Both the position numbers and the translations under genes were made by a program. The notes under the pieces were generated by a model. The model searched no databases. It was given only the letters and a program-made list of their open reading frames with translations, and had not been told where the DNA came from. Positions 1 to 10,627 of a DNA stretch of 64,000 bases are shown here, piece after piece. The stretch comes from Hymenobacter pini (GTDB lineage Bacteria; Bacteroidota; Bacteroidia; Cytophagales; Hymenobacteraceae): NCBI RefSeq assembly GCF_020421205.1, contig NZ_JAIZZH010000001.1, forward strand, positions 248,001-312,000. The letters run 5' to 3'. Each line of letters starts with the position of its first letter. Position 1 is the stretch's first letter.

Positions 1-1961
1 ACCGCCTCGGGGAAGCTGTAGCGCAGGCGGGTGCCGCCCTGGGTGGCTAGGCCTGTGCCGTAGGAATATCGGTCGGAGATGGTAACGGGCAGCTTGCCGC
101 TGGCCGAAATACCGCCGAAAATCACCTCGGCGGCTACTTCCTGAGCGTTCTTGCTTTCCTGATAGGCCATTACCACGGCGTCGGCGCGGTCCAGGTCGCG
201 GAGCTTGGCGGCGGCGTAGGCCGAGCCGAACACCGAGACAATCAGCCGCTGACCTTTGCCGCCCAGCTCCCGCAGCAGCACGTTGGTTTCGGGACTTACC
301 CCAAAGTTGGTTGCGGGCAGGCGGCCCAGGTTGTTTACCCCAATCAGCACGGTGTTGTAGGCTCGCAGGGTTTCGCGCATCCGCGTCAGCTCGTCCATGG
401 TGGGCGTGGCGGGCAGCCAGAAGTGGCGCACCGGGGCATAATCGGCCACCATGCGCTGGAAGTCGGTGGTATCCTTGGTGCCGATGGTGAGGGTGGCCAG
501 CCGCAGCGTATCGAGGCGCTGCAAAGGCAGCACGCTTTTCTGGTTGCGCAGCACCGTTACGCTCAGCTCCGTGAGCTGGCGGCTGAGGTACTGGGCGTGG
601 GGCGTGTTGAGGTCGGCCGTGAGGCCCGCCAGGTTGATGGGCCGGTATTTATTCAGACCCGCCCACTGTTTCAGGGCCAGTACCTTGCGGCAGCGCCGGT
701 CAATTTCGGCCTGGGTCAGCTCACCCCGATTAATGGCCTCCCGCACCATGCGCAACGCCAGCGGAATGTTCTTGCTGAACTCCAGAATGTCGTTGCCGGC
801 CACCAGGGCCCGCACATCGGCATCACCGGGCGGGTACTTGCTGATAACGCCCTTCATGTTCATGGCATCGGTGAAGATGACGCCTTCAAACCCTAGCTTC
901 TGCTGCAGCAAGCCCTGAATGATGGGTTTGGAAAGGGTGGAGGGCAGGCCCGTCGTATCGAGGGCCGGAATGTTGAGGTGAGCCACCATCATCCCCCCAA
1001 TGCCGCGCTTGATCAGGCTTTTGAAGGGGTAGAGCTCCAGCGTGTCAATCCGCTTCCGGTCGATGCGGAGCAGGGGCAGGGCCAGGTGGGAGTCGGTATC
1101 GGTGTCGCCGTGGCCGGGGAAGTGCTTGGCTACGGCCAGCACGCCCGCGTCCTGCATGCCCTTCATGTAGAGGTAGCTTTTCTCCGTCACGCTTTCCCTG
1201 TTTTCGCCCCAGCTCCGGAAGCCGATGACGGGGTTGGCGGCGTTGTTGTTCACGTCAATCACCGGGGCAAAATTCACGTGCATACCCAGGCGCTTGAACT
1301 GCGCGGCCACCTCGGTGCCCATGTCGTAAATAAGCTGGTTGTCGCGCACGCCGCCCATACTCATCTGGTAGGGGAAGCGCACCACGCTATCCAGGCGCAT
1401 GCCCACGCCCCACTCGGCGTCCATGGCTACCAGCAAGGGCACTTTGCTCTGGCTTTGGTAGCGGTTGAGCAGGCGGCTCTGGCGCACCGGCCCGCCCTGA
1501 AAGAAAATCAGCCCCCCAATACCGTATTGCTGAATCAGGGTCGAAATGGAGTCCTCATCGATGCGCTTCCGGTTGGAGTAGGCCGCCACCATAAACAGCT
1601 GGGCCACCCGCTGGTCAGGCGTAAGCGTCTGCATCACCGAATCAACCCATAAAGAATAGAATGCTTCCTGCTCAAATGGAATGGGAGCATTCTTTCCTCG
1701 AAAAATTCTTGGTGGAACAAATCGATTTTTCCCACTTACCGCAACCACGGTAGCCGGGGCAGCTGGTGTTGCGCGTCGTGCGGCTGGCGCTGCGGAGCGC
1801 GCTTTGCGTACCGGGGGCCGGCGGGCTACGGTACGGGTGGTTGTGCGGGCAGAGGCTTTTTTGCGACGACGCTGGGCAGAGCCAGTATCGGGGCTGAGCA
1901 ATACCAGCGCCAGCAGCAACAGGGAAAGAAAGCGGGAGAAGGACAAAACGGCGGAAGGCAA
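1..1961 (-). CDS. Glycoside hydrolase family 3, NagZ-like (3' end outside window)
   Basis: The reverse strand encodes about 653 residues of an exported glycoside hydrolase family 3 protein whose C-terminus lies beyond the window edge. A hydrophobic leader ending near GSAQ is followed by a basic, Ala/Arg-rich linker and then the GH3 N-domain. KHFPGHGDTDTDSH, around residues 280-293, is the NagZ-type loop with the catalytic His/Asp dyad. FTDAMNMKGV, around residue 363, carries the nucleophilic Asp. The family removes beta-N-acetylglucosamine or beta-glucose, often in cell-wall recycling. Bacteroidota homologues frequently add a beta-lactamase-like domain after the GH3 C-domain; that part cannot be seen here. 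No ATG fits, so TTG at 1961 is the likely start; a TAACTTCG box lies just upstream. Family call is secure, substrate is inferred. Confidence 0.85.
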   Translation of the reverse strand, partial: MPSAVLSFSRFLSLLLLALVLLSPDTGSAQRRRKKASARTTTRTVARRPPVRKARSAAPAARRATPAAPATVVAVSGKNRFVPPRIFRGKNAPIPFEQEAFYSLWVDSVMQTLTPDQRVAQLFMVAAYSNRKRIDEDSISTLIQQYGIGGLIFFQGGPVRQSRLLNRYQSQSKVPLLVAMDAEWGVGMRLDSVVRFPYQMSMGGVRDNQLIYDMGTEVAAQFKRLGMHVNFAPVIDVNNNAANPVIGFRSWGENRESVTEKSYLYMKGMQDAGVLAVAKHFPGHGDTDTDSHLALPLLRIDRKRIDTLELYPFKSLIKRGIGGMMVAHLNIPALDTTGLPSTLSKPIIQGLLQQKLGFEGVIFTDAMNMKGVISKYPPGDADVRALVAGNDILEFSKNIPLALRMVREAINRGELTQAEIDRRCRKVLALKQWAGLNKYRPINLAGLTADLNTPHAQYLSRQLTELSVTVLRNQKSVLPLQRLDTLRLATLTIGTKDTTDFQRMVADYAPVRHFWLPATPTMDELTRMRETLRAYNTVLIGVNNLGRLPATNFGVSPETNVLLRELGGKGQRLIVSVFGSAYAAAKLRDLDRADAVVMAYQESKNAQEVAAEVIFGGISASGKLPVTISDRYSYGTGLATQGGTRLRYSFPEA

Positions 1962-1973
1962 AAGGTGAGGCTG

Positions 1974-1981
1974 CGAAGTTA
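1974..1981 (-). promoter_or_regulatory. Candidate -7 box of the GH3 gene
   Basis: TAACTTCG on the minus strand matches TAnnTTYG, the Bacteroidota -7 element with one substitution. It lies 12 nt before the TTG chosen as start. No clear -33 TTTG was found. Confidence 0.35.
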
Positions 1982-2033
1982 GCCGAACCAGGGCAGGAAC
2001 CGACGTACAGGTTCCGGGCCCCGAGGAAGTTGG

Positions 2034-3065
2034 CTAACGGTTCAAGTTAATTTCTTCGGTGTAAAACACCTGCCCATCGTCGCCGCGCAGGGAGGCCGTA
2101 ACGCCCAGCCGCCGCCCGTGGGGGCGAAACTGGAATAGAGCGTAGTGTTTTTGATTCACCAGAGGCCCTACCCGGTACTGGTTGGGCTCCGAGGTATTAT
2201 GCGTGGCCGGGTGAGTGAGGCCACTGGAGGTTATTTCGTACACCGGCCGCTTCAGGCCCGCTACCGGTACCCGGGATATTTCACCGATGTGCCGGTCGCC
2301 GCTGATGAGCAGTACGCCTTTCGGTTTGGTGTCCTTGAGCAGGGTAAGCAGGCGCTGCCGGGCCACCGGAAAATTGGCCCATTTCTCGAACCGGTGCTGG
2401 TAAGGCAAAAACTGAATACCCGAAGCAATGATGTGGGCGTCGGCATCGGAATTGGTAAGCTGCTGCCGCAGCCAGGCCCATTGTGTCTCGCCCAGCACGT
2501 CGCCGGTGGGGTTGGGGTGGTACACCAGCGCCGAGTCGCGGAACAGCGGGTCCTGGAAATACCGGTCATCTAGCAGAATCACCTTCACCTTTTTCTTGCC
2601 TACGGCATACTCATACGAGGCGTAAATACCTTCCTGCGTGCGGCGCGGACTGCCGGCGGGCTCCTGCAGAAAATCCAGGGCTAGCTGCTGGTTTTGGGCT
2701 TTGAAGGGGTAGTTCTTGTCGCCGTCGTTACGGCCGTAGTCATGGTCGTCCCAGGTGCCAATTACCTGGGTGCCCTGCTCGCGCAGGTGGCGGTAACCGG
2801 GCTGGTTGAACTCGGCCGCGTACTTGGCCCGCAGCACGGCGGGGTCATCGGAGTCCCCGTAAATATTGTCGCCCAGCCAGATCCATACGTTGGGCTGGTC
2901 GTGGGCAATATCGTCCCAGAGAGGCTGGGGTAAGTCGTGACGGTTGCAGGAGCCAAACGCAATGCGCAACTCGGTGGTGGCCGGTGGTACGGTTTGAGCC
3001 TGAGCCACCTGGCCCGCCAGTAGCAGGGCACTGGCCGTCTGTAAGCCAAGCAAAGTCGTTTTCAT
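2034..3065 (-). CDS. PhoD-like alkaline phosphatase / metallophosphatase, exported
   Basis: A 343-residue protein with a cleavable signal peptide (residues 1-24, ending AQAQ). The metallophosphatase core shows GSCNRHDL at 38-45, WLGDNIYGD at 63-71, GTWDDHDYGRND at 103-114 and SGDRHIGE at 255-262. These Asp, Asn and His residues bind the dinuclear metal centre in PhoD-type phosphodiesterases. It should act in the periplasm or outside the cell to release phosphate from phosphoesters. It is shorter than Bacillus PhoD and lacks the N-terminal Fn3-like domain, which is usual for this Bacteroidota subgroup. It ends 73 nt before the GH3 start and may be cotranscribed with it. The substrate is not predictable. 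Confidence 0.85.
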   Translation of the reverse strand: MKTTLLGLQTASALLLAGQVAQAQTVPPATTELRIAFGSCNRHDLPQPLWDDIAHDQPNVWIWLGDNIYGDSDDPAVLRAKYAAEFNQPGYRHLREQGTQVIGTWDDHDYGRNDGDKNYPFKAQNQQLALDFLQEPAGSPRRTQEGIYASYEYAVGKKKVKVILLDDRYFQDPLFRDSALVYHPNPTGDVLGETQWAWLRQQLTNSDADAHIIASGIQFLPYQHRFEKWANFPVARQRLLTLLKDTKPKGVLLISGDRHIGEISRVPVAGLKRPVYEITSSGLTHPATHNTSEPNQYRVGPLVNQKHYALFQFRPHGRRLGVTASLRGDDGQVFYTEEINLNR

Positions 3066-3123
3066 AGACTAAAGATGCAGTCAGAACCACAACGCTGCGC
3101 CCTAAACGCCAAAAACTCAACTA

Positions 3124-3312
3124 ATGGGTGCCAGTCCGGATACTTTTTCCCGTTTCGTGGGTTTGCTACCTATGCCAGTTCGCCGCCCCACCGACCGCCC
3201 CACGCATTTTTCCTCGTCCGATGCCCGCCTGCTCAAAGGCATTGCCATCGGCATTGGCAGTTCCTTCCTCATTGGGCTGCTGCTGATGCTGCTGGTGGCT
3301 TTTCTGGGATAA
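3124..3312 (+). CDS. Small single-pass membrane protein, unknown
   Basis: A 62-residue frame with a polar, Arg/Pro-rich first half and one strong hydrophobic segment at about residues 39-61 (GIAIGIGSSFLIGLLLMLLV), ending at the membrane. A shorter start at Met17 (3172) would leave 46 residues. It is divergent from the phosphatase gene and is followed within 10 nt by a strong terminator hairpin, which supports expression on this strand. I recognise no family. Support comes from hydrophobicity and position only; it could be a spurious frame. Confidence 0.4.
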   Translation: MGASPDTFSRFVGLLPMPVRRPTDRPTHFSSSDARLLKGIAIGIGSSFLIGLLLMLLVAFLG

Positions 3313-3320
3313 TGCGCCAA

Positions 3321-3375
3321 TAAAACGGCCCCGCGCTTACACCCCGAACAGGGCTATAAGCGCGGGGCCGTTTTA
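3321..3375. terminator. Bidirectional intrinsic terminator
   Basis: Inverted repeat with an 18-bp arm: AAAACGGCCCCGCGCTTA at 3322-3339 pairs with 3357-3374. A-run and T-run flank the stem, so it can end transcription from the small plus-strand gene and from the converging minus-strand gene. Confidence 0.85.
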
Positions 3376-3393
3376 CGGCTACTCAGTGCTTCG

Positions 3394-4686
3394 TTAGCGC
3401 ACCACGGACCCGTTACGCAGGCTGCGGGCAGGTTGAGGGGCGGGTTTCTTCACCATGGTACCGAAAGCGCCCTTCTTCTCAAAAGCACTAATTACTTCTT
3501 CCTCGGCGGGAGTGCGCTGCACCACGGGGTTGTTAGCCCAGAATTCGGGGTCGTAGGGCTTGGCCCGGATAGCATCCAGGTCCCGGTCGGTGAGGCTGGC
3601 GCGGGCGTAGGGCAGGTTCTGGGGCTTGCTGCTCTGCTCAAAGAAATACGTGAACGACGACACGTTGATGGCCAGGGGCTGCTTGCCGGGCTCGGTGAGG
3701 TTGGTGGTCAGGTCCATTTTCATCAGCTCCAGCGGGGCCACTTCGCCCTTGCCATTGGTGGGGTGAAACGCCATTTCAATAGTCAGCTTGGCGTCGTCGA
3801 ACTTCTGGCGGGGGTTGTTGGTGCTGCCCGTGAAGTTGGGCTGCGTCATACGGTAGCGCACTACCTGGTAGTTCTCAATATCAATCCACACGGTACCTTC
3901 GGCGCGGTATTTTATCTCGGGGCGGGTTTCAAAGTGAATTTCGGCCACGCCCCCAGTAGAATCCTCGCCCACAATGCCTTTCAGCTCTAGCAGGTAGTTT
4001 TTCTCCACGTTCGGACTCAGCAGGGCCAGTGATGTAGTGCTGTCCTGACCGGGGTCGAACAGGCCAAACTTGCGGGTGTATACCGAGAAGTTGCTCAGGT
4101 TGATGGGGGCCTGCACAGCGGCGTAGCGGCCCTGGGCCAGGGTGGTACCAATGATGCGGGCGGGGTTCGATTTCACGTTCCACACCACTTCCTGCAACTC
4201 GGTTGGCTGACCATCAATGCGGGTAATCTGGCGGTAGAAGGCTTTGCCGTAGTAATTGCGGCGGTAGTTGCGCTGTAGGTTCCGAAAGGCGCGGTCGGCT
4301 ACTTGAAACGGGAAGCTGGCCACTTTCACCTCCGGCAATACCACCGTAGCTTCGGCCAGCGTAACGGTAATAGGGGCAGCGGCTGAGGTAACCCGTAGCG
4401 TATCCTTCACGTGGTTCAGCTCCGAAAACAGCAGCGTTACGGGCAGCTGCTTCACCACCAGTGTAAACTCACCCTCCAGGTTGGTGGTGGTGCCGTTGGT
4501 AGTGCCGGGCACGGCTACGCTGGCGAAGGGCAAGGCCTCCTGGGTGTCTTTGTCGCGCACCACGCCGCGCAGCTGTACCTGGGCCTGGGCCAGCTGCGCG
4601 AGCAGCAGAAACAGGAGCAACGGGCCCAGCACGCGGCCGGTGCGAAGAGAAGAGGGAAAGAAACGGGAGCGGCGAGTGGCTGACAT
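3394..4686 (-). CDS. Exported protein with carboxypeptidase-regulatory-like domain
   Basis: A 430-residue protein when started at the ATG at 4686. That start puts a canonical signal peptide at the N-terminus (hydrophobic core GPLLLFLLLAQLAQAQ, about residues 21-36). An upstream extension to 4923 would add 79 low-complexity residues before it and is rejected. Residues 38-120 (VRDKDTQEALPFASVAVPG...TNLEGEF) form a carboxypeptidase D regulatory-like beta-sandwich, common at the N-terminus of Bacteroidota surface proteins. The remainder is beta-rich without a plug or TonB-receptor barrel and resembles the periplasmic part of DUF5686-type proteins, so it is not a SusC. A role in envelope or surface maintenance is inference; exact function is unknown. 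Confidence 0.7.
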   Translation of the reverse strand: MSATRRSRFFPSSLRTGRVLGPLLLFLLLAQLAQAQVQLRGVVRDKDTQEALPFASVAVPGTTNGTTTNLEGEFTLVVKQLPVTLLFSELNHVKDTLRVTSAAAPITVTLAEATVVLPEVKVASFPFQVADRAFRNLQRNYRRNYYGKAFYRQITRIDGQPTELQEVVWNVKSNPARIIGTTLAQGRYAAVQAPINLSNFSVYTRKFGLFDPGQDSTTSLALLSPNVEKNYLLELKGIVGEDSTGGVAEIHFETRPEIKYRAEGTVWIDIENYQVVRYRMTQPNFTGSTNNPRQKFDDAKLTIEMAFHPTNGKGEVAPLELMKMDLTTNLTEPGKQPLAINVSSFTYFFEQSSKPQNLPYARASLTDRDLDAIRAKPYDPEFWANNPVVQRTPAEEEVISAFEKKGAFGTMVKKPAPQPARSLRNGSVVR

Positions 4687-4885
4687 AAGCAGGAAAGCGG
4701 ATGAAACGGCAAGGTAGCTTGCGGATAAACGCGCAGCCAACCCAAAACCGTGCCCGCTTACACAAAAGTAGCCGCCAAACGCAACAGGAAGGCACCTTTT
4801 CGGGTAAGTAGTCCTACCTTGGGCCGCGGCAGCCGGCGCTGGCCGGCCGCCGCGGCCTTTCCACTCATTCTGCCTTTTTACTCCC

Positions 4886-5635
4886 ATGCTGAAGCGAGAT
4901 TTTCTGAAAAATGCCCTGCTCACGGCCGTTGGGGCCCTGGTAAGCCCCGCCGTGCTGGCCGCCGCTCACGAGGAAAAGTTGCTGCGCGAAGCCCGCGCCA
5001 CGCCCATTGCCGATGGCCCCTTCACGCTGCCCGCGCTGCCCTACGCCTTCAATGCCCTGGAGCCGCACATTGATGCCAAAACCATGGAAATTCACCACGA
5101 TGCGCACCACAAAACGTACGTGTCGAAGCTGAATGAGGCCGTGGCCGGCAAGCCTGAAGAGAAGATGAGTCTGGCCCAACTGCTGGCTTCCGCTAGCAAG
5201 CAGCCCGATGCCATCCGCAACAACGCCGGGGGCCACTGGAACCACTCGTTCTTCTGGCAGATTCTCTCGCCCAAGGGAGGGGGACAGCCTACCGGCGGCT
5301 TGGCCGCGGCCATCAATAAAGACTTTGGCTCCTACGACAAATTCACGGAGGAATTCACCAAGGCTGCTACCGGCCGTTTCGGCTCTGGCTGGGCCTGGCT
5401 GATTTACGATAAGAAAGCTGGCAAGTTGATGATTACCTCCACCCCCAACCAGGACAACCCCCTGATGGATGTGGCCGGTATCCAGCGCGGCACGCCTATT
5501 CTGGGTCTTGATATGTGGGAACACGCCTACTACCTCAAGCACCAGAACAAGCGCCCCGACTACATCAAATCCTTCTGGAACGTGGTCAACTGGGGCGAGG
5601 TAACCAGCCGCTACGACGAAGCCCGCAAAGGGTAA
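4886..5635 (+). CDS. sodA: Superoxide dismutase (Mn type or cambialistic), exported
   Basis: A 249-residue Fe/Mn superoxide dismutase that converts superoxide to oxygen and peroxide. Metal ligands are visible: His70 (MEIHH), His120 (GGHWNH), Asp209 and His213 (DMWEHAYY). Gly115-Gly116 before HWNH and Gln189 in [10 protein letters not shown] are the Mn-type signature rather than the Fe type. About 45 residues precede the usual SOD start ([13 protein letters not shown]). They begin [20 protein letters not shown], which reads as a signal peptide with a hydrophobic core, so the enzyme is probably periplasmic rather than cytoplasmic. It stands alone and is followed by a long hairpin. Metal use is inferred. 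Confidence 0.93.
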   Translation: MLKRDFLKNALLTAVGALVSPAVLAAAHEEKLLREARATPIADGPFTLPALPYAFNALEPHIDAKTMEIHHDAHHKTYVSKLNEAVAGKPEEKMSLAQLLASASKQPDAIRNNAGGHWNHSFFWQILSPKGGGQPTGGLAAAINKDFGSYDKFTEEFTKAATGRFGSGWAWLIYDKKAGKLMITSTPNQDNPLMDVAGIQRGTPILGLDMWEHAYYLKHQNKRPDYIKSFWNVVNWGEVTSRYDEARKG

Positions 5636-5647
5636 TTTGCCTATTAC

Positions 5648-5703
5648 GCACTAACGCACAAGAGGCGTCCTCCATGGGGAGGACGCCTCTTGTGCGTTAG
5701 TGC
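5648..5703. terminator. 26-bp perfect hairpin between converging genes
   Basis: Arms 5648-5673 and 5678-5703 are perfectly complementary with a 4-nt ATGG loop. It lies between the stop of the superoxide dismutase gene and the stop of the converging DUF6438 gene, and probably ends both transcripts. A T-run is absent, so it may act by RNA stability rather than classical termination. Confidence 0.75.
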
Positions 5704-5709
5704 ATAGGT

Positions 5710-6744
5710 TTATCGGTCGTTGGCGGCGCCCAAGCCCTTCTCAATCTGTGAACTGATAAAAGCGAATAGCTTCTCCAACTCAGCCGGAGCACCTTCTTCC
5801 ACCCGCACCGTTTTCACAAATCCATCCGGATAGGTAATGGCCAGCGTGGTGGAGGGCAGGTCAGCGGCCCCGCTGGAGTATTCCGCTTTGAAATTGCGGA
5901 AGTGGCTGGTTTCAGCGGCCTGCATGATCTGGCGTATTACCTCCGGGCCGAGCATCAGCTCCCGGTTGCCTTCGACGGGAGCGTACTGCAGGCCTTCGTA
6001 CTGCATCCGGCCATCGGCGTACAGCCGGGCGGTATAATGCGGGCACTTGCCAAAGCACGGCGTCTTACCGAAAACAATAACCGGCCGCGCCTGAATAACT
6101 TCAGAATCACTAGGCACGTCCGCCGGTTGCCCAACAGGCATACTGGACGGCTGAGTGGGGCCGGGTACCGGAGCCGGGGCAGGCACTGGTGCCGGGCTTG
6201 GTACGGGAGCCGGTGTAGGGGCTGGAGCGGGTGTTGGCATCGGTGCGGGAGCAGGTACCGGCGCAGGTGACGGAGCAGGGCTTGGGGCGGGAGCAGGAGC
6301 CGGCGCGGGCGTGGTAGGCGCAGGGGGCGGTACCGGCTTAGGCGTTTTTATACCACCAGTTCGGGGAGGAATGGACGGCGCCGGGGAGGGCGCCGGGCCA
6401 CTTGGCGTTTCGCGCACTGGTCCGTGGCGGGGCGGACCGGGTGGCGGAGGCGGCGTTTGACGCCCCGGCCCGTTCGGCTGCGGAGCCGGGTAACCGGGTT
6501 GTGGTGCCGGGTAGCTGGGCTGAGGAGCTGGGGATGGAACCGGCGCTGAGGCCACCGGCGGGTACTGTCCCTGGCGTGGCGGGCCGGGTACCTGCTGCCA
6601 CTGCCCGGCGGGCGGGTTTCGGCGCGGGCCGTTGCTGGCCACTGAGGCATCGGTGGCGGCGGGCACATAGTAGTTGATGGTGCAGGCTGGTAAAGCTGCC
6701 GCGCCCAACAGTGAAACAACCGAAAGTAGTAAAGAAGTACGCAT
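5710..6744 (-). CDS. Proline-rich lipoprotein with C-terminal DUF6438 domain
   Basis: A 344-residue lipoprotein. The signal peptide ends in the lipobox LPAC with Cys21 as lipid anchor. Residues about 75-205 are a low-complexity Pro/Ala/Ser stretch built on PAPAP and APSPAP words, which would form an extended spacer through the periplasm or along the surface. Residues about 215-335 match the DUF6438 pattern with GKTPCFGKCPHYTARLYADG. Its two cysteines (CFGKC) may form a disulfide or bind a ligand. The spacer length suggests the domain is held away from the membrane. No enzymatic function is known for DUF6438. The repeat tract is prone to slippage, but the frame is intact here. Confidence 0.75.
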   Translation of the reverse strand: MRTSLLLSVVSLLGAAALPACTINYYVPAATDASVASNGPRRNPPAGQWQQVPGPPRQGQYPPVASAPVPSPAPQPSYPAPQPGYPAPQPNGPGRQTPPPPPGPPRHGPVRETPSGPAPSPAPSIPPRTGGIKTPKPVPPPAPTTPAPAPAPAPSPAPSPAPVPAPAPMPTPAPAPTPAPVPSPAPVPAPAPVPGPTQPSSMPVGQPADVPSDSEVIQARPVIVFGKTPCFGKCPHYTARLYADGRMQYEGLQYAPVEGNRELMLGPEVIRQIMQAAETSHFRNFKAEYSSGAADLPSTTLAITYPDGFVKTVRVEEGAPAELEKLFAFISSQIEKGLGAANDR

Positions 6745-6817
6745 GGGAGAGGAGAACAGAAAAGGGACAGTAATATAGTTGAAACCCTATAGCCAAACTT
6801 GGTGCCAGATATAAAAA

Positions 6818-6845
6818 TACCCCGCAGCTTTTCGGCTGCGGGGCA
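6818..6845 (-). terminator. Terminator downstream of yidC
   Basis: CCCCGCAGC at 6820-6828 pairs with GCTGCGGGG about six bases later. Read on the minus strand it is followed by a T-rich tract and lies 25 nt after the yidC stop codon. Confidence 0.75.
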
Positions 6846-6870
6846 TCTTAGGGTAACTCAGGATGCGTAC

Positions 6871-8748
6871 TTAGGAGCGGCGCGTCTTGCGGGGCTTCTT
6901 CGGCGAGATATCCGAAGCACCGGTGCCGGGCTCTACGTCCGAGTCATCATCGGAAGAAGCGGCGGTGGGGCGGCCGCCCTGCCGGGCCTGAGCTTCGCGC
7001 TCCTGGGCTTGCTTCATGGCGTCCTGCAGGCGGGCGGCAAAGCCGGAAGGCTTCTTATCCTTATTCTTCTCCTTGTTGGCTTCCAGCTTGGCCCGTACCG
7101 AGGCATCGTCCACGAAGCGGCGGGTAATGGCCTGCTGGGCCATCGTTACCAGGTTCGATACCAGATAGTACCACGTGAGGCCCGCGGCAAAGCTGTTCAG
7201 CACAAAGAAGAACACTACCGGCATCAGGTAGCTGTAGAACTTCATGGGGCCCTGCATGGCGCTGTTGCTCTGGTTGCTCTGGTAGGTCATGGCCAGCGTC
7301 GACAGCGTCATCAGTACCGTGAACAGGCTGATGTGGTTGCCCAGGAACGGTACCGTGAAGGGTAGCTTAATCAGGTCGTCGTAGGTGCTCAGGTCGTGGG
7401 CCCACAGGAACGACTGTTGCCGCAGTTCAATGGCGTTCGGGAAGAACTGGAACATGGCAAACAGAATCGGAATCGTCAGCAGCGTGGGAATACAGCCGCT
7501 GAGCGGGTTCACGCCCATGCTCTGGTGCAGCTTCATGGTTTCCTGCTGCTGCTTCACCTGGTCGTCGGGGTACTTCGCCTTGATGGCGTCCAACTCAGGC
7601 TTCAGCACCTTCATCTTGGCTTGGCTCTCGTAGGTTTTGTACGTGAGCGGCCAAGTAACCAGCTTAATCAATACCACCAGCAGCACAATGATGATGCCGT
7701 AGGAGCTGATGAACTGCTCCAGGAAGTGGAACACCGGCAGTACCACAAAGCGGTTTACCCAGCGGAACAGGCCCCAACCCAGGTACACGTTCCGGTCGAA
7801 ATCGGGGGCCACGTCCTTCAGGATGTTGAAGGAGTTCGGGCCAAAGTAGAAGCGGAAGTTGGCTTTGCCCTGCTGCACGTCGGCGGCCGGAATGGCCAGC
7901 GTGGTGCTCAGGGTTTTGATGTAGGTAGTATCGTTCAGGTCAACCGTGGAGTTCAGCTGCCCCGACGAAAACTCGTGGTCGGCCACAATACCAGCCACGA
8001 AGAAGTCGTGCTTGTGCGCCACCCATTTCAGCGGCTCCGTTACCTTGATTTCCTCGGGCTTCTCCGAGGCTTCGGCCAGAGCGGTATGGTCGCCGGAGGC
8101 CAGGTAGCGGTTGATGGTAGTGTGGTTGCGGTTCTGCTTGCGGTCCTGCTCGGTTTGGCGCACGTTGTCCACGAAGGTGAACGTAAGCGGCTCCTGGGCC
8201 ACGGCCGAGTTCAGACCGTTAAAGCGCAGGTTATAGCTCAACTCGTAGCTGTTGGCGGGCAGGGTGTACAGCTGCTCAATCTGGCCTCCGGCCACGTCGG
8301 CCACGAAGCGCAGCGCATTGCTGCCCTGGGGTTCGGCCCGGAAGTACAGGTCGGAGAGCTTTACCTGCCGGCCATCGGTAGTGCGGAAGCGGGTATCCAG
8401 CTGGGCACTTTTGGCGTCGAAAATATCCAGCGGCTTGCCGAAGAACGTCTTGTAGTTGTTCAAGCGCACGGCTTCCACGCGGCCGCCTTTCGAGGAAAAC
8501 GAAACCGTCAGCCGGTCGTTTTTCAGCTCAGTGGTTTGGGCCGTGCCCTGGGCCGCAGCGGCGAAGGTGCCCAGCTGCCGGGCCAGCGCCGCTGAGTCGG
8601 CGGGAGCGAGGGCAGCGCCGGGAGCAGTAGCAGTGGCCGTGGTTTTGGCGGGGGCAGCCTTTTCCGGTTCCGGCTTGGGCGCAAACTGCAGGTAAATCAG
8701 AAGCAAGGCGGCCATCAAGAAGACGCCAATTGCTGAATTTCTGTCCAT
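6871..8748 (-). CDS. yidC: Membrane protein insertase YidC
   Basis: A 625-residue YidC/Oxa1 insertase. It inserts and folds inner-membrane proteins alone or with SecYEG. The N-terminal membrane anchor (residues about 5-20, FLMAALLLIYLQFAP) is followed by a large periplasmic P1 domain. The conserved insertase core then starts near residue 340 (SSYGIIIVLLVVLIKLVTWP). It includes the cytoplasmic hairpin with MKVLKPELDAIKAKYPDD and the MGVNPLSGCIPTLLTIPILF segment. The C-terminal tail is charged and ends in a basic KKPRKTRRS, as expected for ribosome contact. The CTP synthase gene lies immediately upstream, the usual Bacteroidota arrangement, but with a hairpin between them. Confidence 0.97.
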   Translation of the reverse strand: MDRNSAIGVFLMAALLLIYLQFAPKPEPEKAAPAKTTATATAPGAALAPADSAALARQLGTFAAAAQGTAQTTELKNDRLTVSFSSKGGRVEAVRLNNYKTFFGKPLDIFDAKSAQLDTRFRTTDGRQVKLSDLYFRAEPQGSNALRFVADVAGGQIEQLYTLPANSYELSYNLRFNGLNSAVAQEPLTFTFVDNVRQTEQDRKQNRNHTTINRYLASGDHTALAEASEKPEEIKVTEPLKWVAHKHDFFVAGIVADHEFSSGQLNSTVDLNDTTYIKTLSTTLAIPAADVQQGKANFRFYFGPNSFNILKDVAPDFDRNVYLGWGLFRWVNRFVVLPVFHFLEQFISSYGIIIVLLVVLIKLVTWPLTYKTYESQAKMKVLKPELDAIKAKYPDDQVKQQQETMKLHQSMGVNPLSGCIPTLLTIPILFAMFQFFPNAIELRQQSFLWAHDLSTYDDLIKLPFTVPFLGNHISLFTVLMTLSTLAMTYQSNQSNSAMQGPMKFYSYLMPVVFFFVLNSFAAGLTWYYLVSNLVTMAQQAITRRFVDDASVRAKLEANKEKNKDKKPSGFAARLQDAMKQAQEREAQARQGGRPTAASSDDDSDVEPGTGASDISPKKPRKTRRS

Positions 8749-8778
8749 TTAGGTACTGGTGAAGCAAACAAAAAGAGA

Positions 8779-8813
8779 AGCAGGGCTGCCAGCAAAAATC
8801 CGGCAACCCTGCT
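8779..8813 (-). terminator. Hairpin between pyrG and yidC
   Basis: Arms 8779-8790 and 8802-8813 match at 11 of 12 positions. On the minus strand a T-rich tract (TCTCTTTTTG) follows. It could end pyrG messages or reduce read-through into yidC, which starts 30 nt further on. Confidence 0.65.
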
Positions 8814-8874
8814 GCAAAGGTCGGTGTTGTCAGGCGAATATTTTTCGCACCGGCGTATTTGTCAGATAATCTTC

Positions 8875-8954
8875 AGCTGTTAGCTCTTGGCTGTTGGCTG
8901 TTAGCTCTGGTTTCGGAAAGAAAGCCACTAGCCGAGAGCCAAAAGCTCATAGCC
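8875..8954. repeat. Heptamer-lattice inverted array (TTRGCTS words)
   Basis: The left arm (8875-8908) reads as 7-base words GCTGTTA, GCTCTTG, GCTGTTG, GCTGTTA, GCTCTGG. The right arm (8923-8954), in reverse complement, reads GCTATGA, GCTTTTG, GCTCTCG, GCTAGTG. The array begins six bases beyond the pyrG stop codon. See the finding on the 7-base lattice. Confidence 0.75.
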
Positions 8955-8959
8955 AAAAA

Positions 8960-10627
<1,668 letters not shown>

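Noticed and set aside
4687..4923. N-terminal extension of the carboxypeptidase-regulatory-domain protein
   Set aside because: It would place 79 low-complexity residues before a normal signal peptide that begins at 4686.
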